Below, in pieces: positions 23,208-31,720 of a DNA stretch of 33,475 nucleotides; within the stretch, counting starts at the first letter, position 1; each line of letters starts with the position of its first letter. The position numbers and the translations under genes are program-made. Origin of the DNA: Elusimicrobiota bacterium (GTDB lineage: Bacteria; Elusimicrobiota; Elusimicrobia; Elusimicrobiales; UBA9959); NCBI GenBank assembly GCA_012517285.1, contig JAAYVG010000011.1, forward strand, positions 1 through 33,475, in the 5' to 3' direction. The notes beneath the pieces were generated by a model. It had not been told where the DNA came from. It did no database searches and saw nothing but the letters and a program-made list of their open reading frames with translations.

Positions 23208-25727
23208 TTATAATTTATTGAAATCACTAAGAAATTCTTTGATGCTTGAATATCTGTTTTCAGGCTTTGGATCAAGAAGTTTTGATATAATATCATCTAT
23301 CGCAGAAGGCAATCCCACAACAATGCTTGAAATCGGGGTATAAAGCTTTTTTTCTTTCTGATAATGATAATCAGGCCCACTGAAAGGAAGATCGCCGCTC
23401 AACATCTCATATATACAGACACCGAGAGAGTACATATCAGATTCCTTAAAGAAAACTCCAATATCCTGTTCAGGAGCCATATATGCAGGACTTCCAACCA
23501 CCTCAGATGATGAGTATCTCGCTTTTGCTTCTCTCAAAACCTTTGCAAGGCCAAAATCCATAACCTTTATAAATCCTTCTTTTGATACCATAACATTTGA
23601 AAGCTTCAAGTCCCTGTGAATAACATTTTTATTATGAGCATAATCAAGAGCTTTTGATATCTCAATAATTATATCCTTCACCTCATAAAAAGGCATTCTC
23701 ACCTCAGCATCAAGCTTTTTATCAAGGCTTATGCCATCAACGTACTCAAAAACAAGGTATATATCCTTTTTCTCCTCAAAGATAGTATAAATTTCTATTA
23801 TATTGGGATGATGCAGCATAGCAACGGTTCTTGCCTCATCTATGAATCTTTGTTTCTCCCTCTCATTCATTCTTATGTCCTCATTCATCTTCTTTATTGC
23901 AACCTCTCTGTTAAGGGTCTGATCAGTTGCAAGATACACACTTCCCATACCACCCTGACCGATCTTTTTAAGTATCTTATACTTACCGCTTGCAACACCC
24001 TCATAGAAGATGTTTGGTGATAGCACACCATTGTTGGATATGCTTGATTTAGTATCAGCAGAATGGGTGCTGAGCCTCGGTGAAAAGACATGAAGCAACG
24101 CTATGCCTATAAATATTCCACCCATCACAGTAAGCCCGAGAAGGATTAAAAACTTTTTGACATTGAACGGTTTTGGTGGAGGTTCATCAGTGTTTACTTT
24201 GCTAAATATATCCTTGTTTCTATCATAATACCTCATAAAGTTTGGAGCCCTGTATGAATAATTAGCTACAGCATCATGGAATGTTGGGATATAGTTTGGG
24301 TTTAATCTGCTTGCTTTTTCTAAATCATTGAGCATCTCATCAAATTTATTCTGTTTTTCATATATCAGAGATCTCAAGAACATAGCATCAGCAAAGTTTG
24401 GCTTAATATCTATAGCCTTATTTGTATCATCATAAGCGCTCTGGACATCTCCCTTCTTATAAAGAGCCCAGCCCCTTATATTCAATGCATTAACATTCTG
24501 TGGGTCATTTCTCAGCACATATGTAGCATCCTTTATGGCCTCATCATAGTTGCCCATAAGGTTATAAGTATTAGCTCTCTCAAGATATGCATTCATATTA
24601 TCATGGTTTTTATCAATCGCATAGTTATAATATTTAACCGCTTCCTTGTAATCCTCCATCTGAGACTTGACCAGTGCAACTTTTAAATAGTAATCAGATT
24701 TCTTTTCATCAACAGTTATTTCTTTAACGCCGCTTTGCACAACCTCTTTGGAAGAGTTAGATGGATGAATCTCAACATCGGATGTCTCTGTGTCATCATA
24801 GCTACCAGCTCTGCCATCAGCAAAGCTATCCTTAAGCGATGAAAGATCAGTTTTGGCGAACTCAGGACTTTTTAAGGCAAATGCTGCAAGGAGTTTTGTA
24901 GTCTCATTTGTTGGATCTATCTCGCTTGCCCTTTTTACATCATCAATAGCACCCTTTACATCATTTAATGAATATCTTGATTCCGCTCTCATTGTGTATG
25001 CATCATAGTTATTGTTATCGACAGAAATAGCTTTTGTGGTATATTTTTCAGCTTCCTCATAGTTCGATTCATCAAGAAATAACCTTGCTATACCATTCTG
25101 AACAGAGGGCTCAGTTGAATATTCAACACTTAGCTCATCAGCTTCTTTAACCGCCGTATCAGGGCTCGTTTTAATGCTTCTTCCAAATCCAACAAGCCTG
25201 CTTACAGGGTTTTGAAAATTAAGAGTTGCAGTGGATATCTCCACTCTTCTTGAATCTGGCGGCAGCATCTTCATCCTTCTGTTATAATCTTTTACAAAAT
25301 ATGCAAGCATATCATTAGCTTTATCACGAAAATTGATCAGGTTATCCGGGCTTATAGGAAAAGAATTTTTAACCATTACTCCAAAAACTTCTTCAAACTT
25401 AGATGACTGTTTGATATCAAGATTGAATATAAGATATGAAATCTTATCATAATTCCTTTTTATAAAATCCATCTGTTCTTCAGGGGTTTTTGATGCCATA
25501 ATCGTTATAAAGGCATCAGCTGCTCTTTCAGGTTCCTTTTTAATAATTCTGTAGCTTTGTAGGATTTTCTCAGGATTATTAATTTTATGTTCATCCTGAT
25601 AATGAGAATCAAAAAAGGCATGGATATCATCAGTCCCCTTTTTTCTGTCATACGATATATTTTTGGAATATAAAAACCCGCTTGATAAATTAAATAAAAA
25701 TAGAATAAACAATAAGGCTTTTGCCAT
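23208..25727 (-). CDS. Membrane Ser/Thr protein kinase with N-terminal TPR domain
   Basis: 839 residues. A signal-like N-terminus (AKALLFILFLFNLSSGFLYS) is followed by a long helical TPR region (about 190-500; several units such as YKEAVKYYNYAIDKNHDNMNAYLERANTY). One transmembrane helix lies near 525-548 (FLILLGLTVMGGIFIGIALLHVF), and a complete Hanks-type kinase domain at about 582-839. The kinase has the glycine loop GQGGMGSVYL, the VAIKK lysine, HRDLKLSN (about 703-710), DFG (about 724-726) and APE (about 751-753). The predicted topology puts the TPRs outside the cytoplasm and the kinase inside, the reverse order from PknB-like kinases. It probably senses an envelope partner. No Shine-Dalgarno site is seen; promoter elements lie very close to the ATG. 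Confidence 0.92.
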   Translation of the reverse strand: MAKALLFILFLFNLSSGFLYSKNISYDRKKGTDDIHAFFDSHYQDEHKINNPEKILQSYRIIKKEPERAADAFITIMASKTPEEQMDFIKRNYDKISYLIFNLDIKQSSKFEEVFGVMVKNSFPISPDNLINFRDKANDMLAYFVKDYNRRMKMLPPDSRRVEISTATLNFQNPVSRLVGFGRSIKTSPDTAVKEADELSVEYSTEPSVQNGIARLFLDESNYEEAEKYTTKAISVDNNNYDAYTMRAESRYSLNDVKGAIDDVKRASEIDPTNETTKLLAAFALKSPEFAKTDLSSLKDSFADGRAGSYDDTETSDVEIHPSNSSKEVVQSGVKEITVDEKKSDYYLKVALVKSQMEDYKEAVKYYNYAIDKNHDNMNAYLERANTYNLMGNYDEAIKDATYVLRNDPQNVNALNIRGWALYKKGDVQSAYDDTNKAIDIKPNFADAMFLRSLIYEKQNKFDEMLNDLEKASRLNPNYIPTFHDAVANYSYRAPNFMRYYDRNKDIFSKVNTDEPPPKPFNVKKFLILLGLTVMGGIFIGIALLHVFSPRLSTHSADTKSSISNNGVLSPNIFYEGVASGKYKILKKIGQGGMGSVYLATDQTLNREVAIKKMNEDIRMNEREKQRFIDEARTVAMLHHPNIIEIYTIFEEKKDIYLVFEYVDGISLDKKLDAEVRMPFYEVKDIIIEISKALDYAHNKNVIHRDLKLSNVMVSKEGFIKVMDFGLAKVLREAKARYSSSEVVGSPAYMAPEQDIGVFFKESDMYSLGVCIYEMLSGDLPFSGPDYHYQKEKKLYTPISSIVVGLPSAIDDIISKLLDPKPENRYSSIKEFLSDFNKL

Positions 25728-25732
25728 ATATA

Positions 25733-25766
25733 ATTATATGTTATATGCTTTGTTAAATGGTGTCAA
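25733..25766 (-). promoter_or_regulatory. Possible promoter of the kinase gene
   Basis: A perfect minus-strand TTGACA (25761-25766) can pair with TATAAC (25740-25745, 15-nt spacer) or TAACAT (25738-25743, 17-nt spacer). A perfect TATAAT (25733-25738) lies only 5 nt before the ATG but 22 nt from the -35. In each case the leader would be very short, which agrees with the lack of a Shine-Dalgarno site. Confidence 0.35.
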
Positions 25767-25822
25767 GAGACAAAGGGCCTACCAGAGGCTTAGGAAACAA
25801 TATTATGGATTTGTGTATAGAA

Positions 25823-26617
25823 TTATAATCTGATCTCACCCTCAAATACAATTCTGTTGGGTCCGGTTAAAACGGCATTCTTATCATTCAGCTCAATCAT
25901 AAAAATCTCTTTATTTTTAGAAAATATTCTTGCCCTTCTTATGCCATAAAGCTTATTCAATGCCCAGAAGGATGATGTGATTCCGCTCGAACATGAAAGA
26001 GTCTCATCCTCAACACCCCTTTCATAAGTTCTTATAAAAACCTCAGCACAATCACCATCAATCTTTTTTAACTCAATAAAATCTACGTTAGCACCAGAAC
26101 TCCCGAGTTCCTTTAAATCTCTAAAATATCTTCCAGTATTAACCACATCAATTTTATCTATGTTTTTAGTCTCAATAATAAGATGAGGGACACCGACCTT
26201 AACAAAAGAAATCTTTTTAAAATCAAACTTATTTTTCAAATTAAAATTTGTTTTAATAAAGCTGGGGAATGGCATACCAACATATATGCTCTTGTTTTTT
26301 ACATATATCTTAAGCTTTCCTGATTCAGTATTTAAAAAAAATTCTTTTTTTTTGACAATGCGATTTTTATAAAGCCAGAAGGCAGCAGACCTTGTTCCGT
26401 TCCCACAGAATGCAAAACTTCCATCACTGTTTAAATAATCAAGATAAAACTCATCACCCTTTTTGTTCAGGACAAGCAATCCATCAGCACCAATACCGTA
26501 GTGTCTGTCACAAACTTTCATTGCAAGATTTTTTAAATTTTTTCTGCTGTTTGAAATATTATAAAAAAGAACAAAATCATTTCCTGCAGCTGTAAGTTTA
26601 TAAAACTTCAACCTCAT
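25823..26617 (-). CDS. dapF: Diaminopimelate epimerase
   Basis: 264 residues; converts LL- to meso-diaminopimelate for lysine and peptidoglycan, using two cysteines. The first is C71 in FCGNGTRSAAFW. The second is near 209 in DETLSCSSGITSS, where the common motif is ACGTGA, so the second phosphate-like loop is altered. TAAGNDFVLF (9-18), RHYGIGADGLLVL and GVPHLIIE are conserved. The gene starts 3 bp after the stop of the HAMP protein gene, so they form one unit. Both cysteines being present argues for activity. Length is normal. Confidence 0.92.
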   Translation of the reverse strand: MRLKFYKLTAAGNDFVLFYNISNSRKNLKNLAMKVCDRHYGIGADGLLVLNKKGDEFYLDYLNSDGSFAFCGNGTRSAAFWLYKNRIVKKKEFFLNTESGKLKIYVKNKSIYVGMPFPSFIKTNFNLKNKFDFKKISFVKVGVPHLIIETKNIDKIDVVNTGRYFRDLKELGSSGANVDFIELKKIDGDCAEVFIRTYERGVEDETLSCSSGITSSFWALNKLYGIRRARIFSKNKEIFMIELNDKNAVLTGPNRIVFEGEIRL

Positions 26618-26620
26618 AAA

Positions 26621-27154
26621 TTATATTTTAAAATTGGGCATTATCTTTTTTATATCACTATCAGCCTTTTCTATTGACTCAACCTCAATATTTTTTGATC
26701 TAAGCTCCTGCTTCAATCTCTCATTTATTTTTATCACCTCTGATAGCTTATCAATCATTTTATTAAAAGAATTCTGCAAATCAACAAGATAATCGCCCTT
26801 TCTGAGATAAACCCTGTGAGTAAGATCTCCTTCTGAGATCTTATCGCAGCTCTTCTCAAATTTATAAACAGGTCCTGCAATTCTGTGAGATATCACCGCT
26901 GATGCTATTATAATTATAAGCATATAAATAACGAGCTTTAAGAACATCAGAGGCATATCAGAGAAGACCTCATCAAGAAGAGGAATTATTGCAGGATGAT
27001 TTTCAACAACCTTGTACACATCCCATATGAAATCAAGTGCCACCAGCAAAAAAGCTATAAGAGCTGTAAAAGATATTATAAACATATATCTGTACTGCAA
27101 GCTTTTTTTAATAATTATAGTCTTTCTCTGAAAACGTGGTTTAGTTTCTTCCAC
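26621..27154 (-). CDS. Two-helix membrane protein with HAMP domain
   Basis: 177 residues. A basic N-terminus precedes TM1 (about 23-46), a short external loop, TM2 (about 71-89) and a HAMP domain (about 90-141: SHRIAGPVYKFEKSCDKISEGDLTHRV, then the second helix NSFNKMIDKLSE). It ends in a short coiled coil (INERLKQELRSKNIEVES). There is no kinase, cyclase or methyl-accepting module, so it is an orphan HAMP protein that may relay a signal to a partner or act structurally. It starts at GTG with an AAGGAGG Shine-Dalgarno 4 nt upstream. It is followed directly by dapF. Confidence 0.85.
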   Translation of the reverse strand: MEETKPRFQRKTIIIKKSLQYRYMFIISFTALIAFLLVALDFIWDVYKVVENHPAIIPLLDEVFSDMPLMFLKLVIYMLIIIIASAVISHRIAGPVYKFEKSCDKISEGDLTHRVYLRKGDYLVDLQNSFNKMIDKLSEVIKINERLKQELRSKNIEVESIEKADSDIKKIMPNFKI

Positions 27155-27224
27155 AAATCCTCCTTCTCAAAAACCCAAATCAGCAATATAACTTCATAGC
27201 GGACTTTAATTACAAGAACAGATA

Positions 27225-28259
27225 TTAAAAAAGTATATCCATAAGATCAAACCAGTTTTTATCAACCACCTTAAGTTCGCCCGTTGCATCCCTCAATGGA
27301 ACAGCTTTTATTTCGTTGCCAACAAGAGCAGACATCTTTCCAAAATCACCATCCCTCACAAGCTCTGCTGCCTTTATACCAACCCTTGTTGCAAGTATTC
27401 TATCAAAAAGTGTAGGTTCTCCACCTCTTTGCATATGTCCTATTACAGCATGTCTTGTTTCTATCCCTGTATTTTTTTCTATAAACCTTGCAATTTTTTC
27501 TCCCATTCCCCTCTCTTTGAGTATTATATGACCAAACTGATCAACCTCTTCAGTATTTATGGCATCCTTTTCTTCCTGCATAACCTCGACAGCCTCACTC
27601 ACTACCACAAGTGCAAACCTCTTTCGCTGATAGGCTTTTTTTATCTTATCAAGCATATCATTTGAATCTATCTTTTTCTCTGGCAGGCAAACATAATCTG
27701 CTGCTGATGATATGGCTGTAAAAAGAGCAACCCAGCCGGCATGTCTCCCCATAACCTCAAGAACCATAACTCGTCTGTGACTCCTTCCCGTATCGATAAG
27801 TGATTTTGCAGCATCCATTGCCCTTGTCACAGCGGTATCAAAACCAAAAGTATAATCTGTAGCACTTAGATCGTTATCCATTGTCTTTGGCACGCCAACG
27901 ACATTCAGTTTATATTCATCATAAAGTTTTGTAGCAACACCAAGCGTATCCTCACCACCCATAGCAACAAGAGCATATAGATCCATAGCCTTAAAGTTAT
28001 CAATAACACTCCTAACACCATTCTCCTTTTTGTATGGATTTGTCCTTGATGTCCCGAGGATGGTTCCACCCTGAGATATTATGTATTCAACCCTTTCTCT
28101 GTCAATAGGCATAGTATTTCCCTCTATCATACCCTTCCAACCATCCATAATACCAATACACTTATAACCAAATTTTTCTGCTGCATAGACAACCCCCCTT
28201 ATTGCAGGATTTAATCCAGGGCAGTCTCCGCCACCTGTAAGTATTCCTATGTTTTTCAT
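27225..28259 (-). CDS. pfkA: 6-phosphofructokinase, probably PPi-dependent
   Basis: A 344-residue phosphofructokinase. GGGDCPGLNPAIRG (9-22), GTILGTSRTNP (65-75), TMDNDL (126-131), TFGFDTAV and MGRHAGWVAL are conserved. Two positions decide the phosphoryl donor. Asp104 is in GGEDT (101-105), where ATP enzymes have Gly. Lys125 is in PKTMDND, where E. coli ATP-PFK has Gly. Both are the pyrophosphate-type residues, and the GGEDTLGVA form resembles the actinobacterial PPi-PFK branch. I therefore predict fructose-6-phosphate phosphorylation with PPi, reversible and glycolytic. A GGAGG Shine-Dalgarno site precedes the ATG. The gene symbol is by family only. Confidence 0.93.
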   Translation of the reverse strand: MKNIGILTGGGDCPGLNPAIRGVVYAAEKFGYKCIGIMDGWKGMIEGNTMPIDRERVEYIISQGGTILGTSRTNPYKKENGVRSVIDNFKAMDLYALVAMGGEDTLGVATKLYDEYKLNVVGVPKTMDNDLSATDYTFGFDTAVTRAMDAAKSLIDTGRSHRRVMVLEVMGRHAGWVALFTAISSAADYVCLPEKKIDSNDMLDKIKKAYQRKRFALVVVSEAVEVMQEEKDAINTEEVDQFGHIILKERGMGEKIARFIEKNTGIETRHAVIGHMQRGGEPTLFDRILATRVGIKAAELVRDGDFGKMSALVGNEIKAVPLRDATGELKVVDKNWFDLMDILF

Positions 28260-28317
28260 ATTACCTCCAACTAAATATTAAATTTAAACAAATTAAAATC
28301 TATATCAGACATATTGT

Positions 28318-29079
28318 TTAAAAACTTCCAAGGTAAAAGGATGTGCTCAGCTGAACTATTCTTTCCATCTTATCCTTTTCACCATTAGGGAATCTTGAAT
28401 TTCTGCCAATGTTTCTGAGTGCTAAATCAAGCCCGAAGTTTGGTGTTATATCAACTCTGACTCCAAGATTAAACCTTGAGTGATAATCTGAATGAAAAAG
28501 ATTATCATATTCTAAAATAAGGGTCATCTTGTCTTCAAAATTATAATCAAAACCTATAAATGAGTAGAGATAACCATCATCAAAATCAGGAACATTAAAA
28601 CCTAAATTGCCCATAAGATTGGGTAAAAGAACCTCTTTGGAACCAACGAGGTAGAGCCCTTTTCCTTTCTGCATAAACTCTTCCCTTTTACTGTCATAAT
28701 AATATCCCTGACCATCATAGCCAAGAGCCATAGCAGGAAGATAATAGCCACCATCATAGAATCTGAACTTGACCTGAATCTCAGGCCTTATAAACTTTAC
28801 GGGGCTTTGTGAGCCTATCAATCTATCAACCATAAATGAAGCACCGAGATTCATACGATTTAGCACCCCTACATTCATATAAGCAAGAACACCACCATTG
28901 TTATAGAACCTCGTTTTTACTGCAAAATTAGAATAATCAAGAACACCGGCAGTAGGTATATCTATAAGGCTTACGCTTGGAGAAACGATAACCTCATCCC
29001 TTGAATGCTTATCCTCAGCATTAACGGCAAATGAAAAAATAAATACGGACAACATAATAACACTCAATTTTTTGTTCAT
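28318..29079 (-). CDS. Outer-membrane barrel protein (YjbH-like)
   Basis: About 253 residues from the ATG chosen because AAAGGAG lies 6 nt upstream; an earlier in-frame start would add nine residues before the signal peptide. The signal peptide is MNKKLSVIMLSVFIFSFAVNA. The mature start, SPSVSLIDIPTAGVLDYSNF, and then NNGGVLAYMNVGVLNRMNLGASF recall the YjbH-like barrels found in polysaccharide loci and in many uncultivated Gram-negatives. The rest alternates glycine-rich turns with amphipathic strands and ends in a hydrophobic strand (LSTSFYLGSF, terminal Phe), the usual outer-membrane insertion signal. It is a single gene divergent from the HIT operon. Confidence 0.8.
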   Translation of the reverse strand: MNKKLSVIMLSVFIFSFAVNAEDKHSRDEVIVSPSVSLIDIPTAGVLDYSNFAVKTRFYNNGGVLAYMNVGVLNRMNLGASFMVDRLIGSQSPVKFIRPEIQVKFRFYDGGYYLPAMALGYDGQGYYYDSKREEFMQKGKGLYLVGSKEVLLPNLMGNLGFNVPDFDDGYLYSFIGFDYNFEDKMTLILEYDNLFHSDYHSRFNLGVRVDITPNFGLDLALRNIGRNSRFPNGEKDKMERIVQLSTSFYLGSF

Positions 29080-29175
29080 ACATAACTCCTTTAACATATT
29101 ATACAAAAAATACTGCCTATAGAATGACTTAAATTCTTTACTAATTTATGCTTTAGAATTTAATATCAAAAAAAT

Positions 29176-29205
29176 TAGACAATCAATGATATAAAATGGT
29201 ATAAT
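29176..29205 (+). promoter_or_regulatory. Promoter of the HIT-rpsU-dnaG-rpoD operon
   Basis: TAGACA (29176-29181, five of six), an 18-nt spacer and a perfect TATAAT (29200-29205) lie about 40 nt before the ATG of the HIT gene. It faces away from the outer-membrane barrel gene. Confidence 0.6.
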
Positions 29206-29247
29206 AGATTTATAGATATTTGTTCTTTGGTAAAGGATACTATAGGT

Positions 29248-29583
29248 ATGGATTGTATTTTTTGTAAGATAATAAATGGAGAAGTCAGATCAAATATAGT
29301 TTATGAGGATGATTATGTTGTTGCTTTCAATGATCTAAATCCCATGGCTCCGACACACATACTTATAGTTCCTAAAAAACATATAGCAACAATCCTTGAT
29401 ATCTCAGATGCTGATGCTGATATTATAGGAAAAATTAATTTGGCTGCTAAAAAAATTGCAGAAAAGTTTAAGTTTGAAGATTTTAGGCTTGTTGCCAACT
29501 GTGGAAAAGATGCTGGACAGAGCGTCTTTCACATACACTATCATTTTCTTGCAGGTCGAAGGTTTGCATGGCCTCCAGGATGA
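29248..29583 (+). CDS. HIT family nucleotide hydrolase
   Basis: 111 residues from ATG 29248. The frame is open upstream to 29227, but the family begins at MDCIFCKIINGE. DCIFCKI carries the two cysteines seen in HinT-like proteins, VVAFNDLNPMAPTHILIVPKKHI is the central strand-helix block, and the catalytic triad is HIHYHFL (about 94-100). HinT-type enzymes cleave adenosine phosphoramidates in the cytoplasm. The C-terminus GRRFAWPPG is typical. It is the first gene of the operon leading to rpsU, dnaG and rpoD, with about 60 bp to rpsU. Confidence 0.93.
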   Translation: MDCIFCKIINGEVRSNIVYEDDYVVAFNDLNPMAPTHILIVPKKHIATILDISDADADIIGKINLAAKKIAEKFKFEDFRLVANCGKDAGQSVFHIHYHFLAGRRFAWPPG

Positions 29584-29645
29584 TGAGGAAACTAACTGAT
29601 TTGTGATTTATATTTCAAAATTGACCACAAAGCGAGGTGATTAAC

Positions 29646-29837
29646 TTGGTATACGTAAGAGTAAGAGACAACGAATCCCCAGAGGATGCTATAAAAAGAT
29701 TCAAACATGAATGTGAAAAAAATTCTATACTCAGAGAAATAAAAAAAAGAGAATTTTATGTTTCTCCAAGCCTTGATAGAAAATTGAAAAGGCAAGAGTT
29801 GAGAAGAAAACTCAGAAAGTTGAATCCTAATAAATAA
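29646..29837 (+). CDS. rpsU: 30S ribosomal protein S21
   Basis: 63 residues from a TTG start. GAGGTGAT (29634-29641) is an ideal Shine-Dalgarno just 4 nt upstream, and the product then begins [11 protein letters not shown] as S21 does. A GTG at 29637 would overlap that site. [26 protein letters not shown] is the S21 core, and the C-terminus is strongly basic. S21 lies in the head-platform cleft of the small subunit and aids mRNA pairing. Its place before dnaG and rpoD is the classical macromolecular-synthesis operon order. Confidence 0.93.
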   Translation: MVYVRVRDNESPEDAIKRFKHECEKNSILREIKKREFYVSPSLDRKLKRQELRRKLRKLNPNK

Positions 29838-29846
29838 ATCCATTTG

Positions 29847-31565
29847 ATGGATTATCATAAAATAGCACAGGAAGTCAAGGAAAGGCTTGATATCGTTGAT
29901 ATTATAGGCGAATATCTGCCGGGGTTAAGGCAGAGAGGTCGCAGTTATATTGCTTTATGTCCTTTCCACAGCGAAAAAACGCCTTCTTTTACTGTTAGCA
30001 GGGAGAAGCAGTTTTTTTATTGCTTTGGATGTAATACTGGTGGGGATATTATAAAATTTGTCAGTCTTTACGAAAATATAACATATATGGAAGCATTAAA
30101 AAAACTCGCATCCAAGGCCAACATAGAAATTGATATAGATGTTATAAATAATTCATCAGAGGAAGAAAAGGAAAAAATACTAATACGCCAGATAAATCTT
30201 GATGCAAGTATTATCTATCAGAAGTTTTTAAGATCAAACGATGGCAAAACAGCGATGAGGATTCTTAAGGATCGTGGTTTAAAAGATGAGACAATCTCAA
30301 AATTTGATATCGGTTATTCACCGGATTCATATGATATGATATACAAACAGCTTTCAAAAAAATATTCTGACAGCCTTTTATCAAGATCTCAGATAATATC
30401 ATCTACTTCAGGCAACATAATTGATACTTTTAGGAACAGGATAATGATTCCGATAAAATCCATATCAGGAAATGTTATAGCCTTTGGAGGAAGGGCAGTC
30501 CTGCGAGAACAGCAGCCAAAGTATTTAAATTCACCTGAAACACCAGTCTTTTCAAAGAGAAGAACACTTTTTGGAATTTCAAATGCCATAGCTGCTATAA
30601 GGAAGGAGAGGAAGGCTATAATAGTTGAAGGATATTTTGATACAATTATGATGCATCAGTATATGTTTAACATAACAGTTTCACCTCTTGGAACATCCTT
30701 TACATATGAACATGCAAATATCCTTAAAAATTATGTTGATGAAATAATAATAATGTTTGATTCAGATGAAGCAGGGGTAAGAGCAGCAATGAAAGCAGCA
30801 GATATAATAACAGATGCAGGCATTTATACAAGGATAGCACTACTTCCACCAAAGATGGATCCTGATGAGTATCTTATTAAAAATGGCACTGATGATATGA
30901 TTTCATTGATAAACAACTCACCTGATATAATAGAATTTAAAATAAATCTTATTAAAAATAAAAAATATGATCTTTCACCTGATAAAAAGCTTCATATACT
31001 TGAATTTCTTTCCCCAACAATTATAAGGCAAAGGAACGAGGTCATACGCTCTGAGTGGGTAAAACGGGTTTCATCAGCATTTGATATATCAGAGTCTGTA
31101 ATAAACAATTATCTGATAAAGAACTCAAAAGAAATAAAACAGCAGTTGAACATATCAAACCATAGTGATGATTTACTAATAGAGCAAAATTTAATAGATA
31201 TACTCATAAACAATCCAAAGATTATTTTTTCCTGCAAAGATTTCTCTGCAAAATATCTGAGTTCGGATTTTGCAAAAAAAGTTTATGAGTATATACAGAA
31301 AGAGGCTGATAATGAAAGAGTTATAGAATCTCTTGCAGAAGCCCTGCCTGAGTACAAGGAAAGAATAATGAAGATTTTGATAAGCGAAAAAAATACTGAT
31401 GAGACCTCAACTATTTCAAACTTTAAGAAAACTGTTAATCTTATTAAAAAAAATTATTTAGAAACTGAATGGAAAGAGCTCAAATCAAGGATTAACACAC
31501 TGAGTCCAGAGGAATTAAAAAGATTTAATGAGCTCGGCATAGAACTGAAAAACACAAGGATATAA
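29847..31565 (+). CDS. dnaG: DNA primase
   Basis: 572 residues. The N-terminal CHC2 zinc finger has C38, H41, C59 and C62 (LCPFHSEKTPSFTV, FYCFGCNTGGD). The catalytic TOPRIM core has IIVEGYFD (about 258-265) and IIMFDSDEAG (about 301-310). ALPPKMDPDEYLIK-like ALLPPKMDPDEYL is also conserved. The C-terminal helical part (about 440-572) would contact the DnaB helicase. The primase makes RNA primers at the replication fork. ATG 29847 is chosen over the adjoining TTG at 29844. It begins 9 bp after rpsU with no strong ribosome-binding site, so it may rely on coupling. Confidence 0.95.
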   Translation: MDYHKIAQEVKERLDIVDIIGEYLPGLRQRGRSYIALCPFHSEKTPSFTVSREKQFFYCFGCNTGGDIIKFVSLYENITYMEALKKLASKANIEIDIDVINNSSEEEKEKILIRQINLDASIIYQKFLRSNDGKTAMRILKDRGLKDETISKFDIGYSPDSYDMIYKQLSKKYSDSLLSRSQIISSTSGNIIDTFRNRIMIPIKSISGNVIAFGGRAVLREQQPKYLNSPETPVFSKRRTLFGISNAIAAIRKERKAIIVEGYFDTIMMHQYMFNITVSPLGTSFTYEHANILKNYVDEIIIMFDSDEAGVRAAMKAADIITDAGIYTRIALLPPKMDPDEYLIKNGTDDMISLINNSPDIIEFKINLIKNKKYDLSPDKKLHILEFLSPTIIRQRNEVIRSEWVKRVSSAFDISESVINNYLIKNSKEIKQQLNISNHSDDLLIEQNLIDILINNPKIIFSCKDFSAKYLSSDFAKKVYEYIQKEADNERVIESLAEALPEYKERIMKILISEKNTDETSTISNFKKTVNLIKKNYLETEWKELKSRINTLSPEELKRFNELGIELKNTRI

Positions 31566-31658
31566 ATAAGAGTCATTAAATATCAGATATTTTAAGATAT
31601 TTTTTAATGTTATTTATAACTTATACAGCTGATGATGTGAGCAGAGAGGTTTTGAAAA

Positions 31659-31707
31659 TATAATTGGATAAGACCCTGTTTGTTTTTACTTAATATTTTA
31701 ACAGGGT
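31659..31707 (+). promoter_or_regulatory. Possible rpoD promoter and leader inverted repeat
   Basis: A perfect TATAAT (31659-31664) lies in the 155-bp dnaG-rpoD gap, with only a poor -35 (TGTGAG, 31636-31641). Downstream, ACCCTGTT (31673-31680) and AACAGGGT (31700-31707) form an 8-bp inverted repeat with a 19-nt AT-rich loop, just before the AAAGGAG ribosome-binding site. It could be an mRNA hairpin or an operator. Confidence 0.4.
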
Positions 31708-31720
31708 AAAAGGAGCTAAT

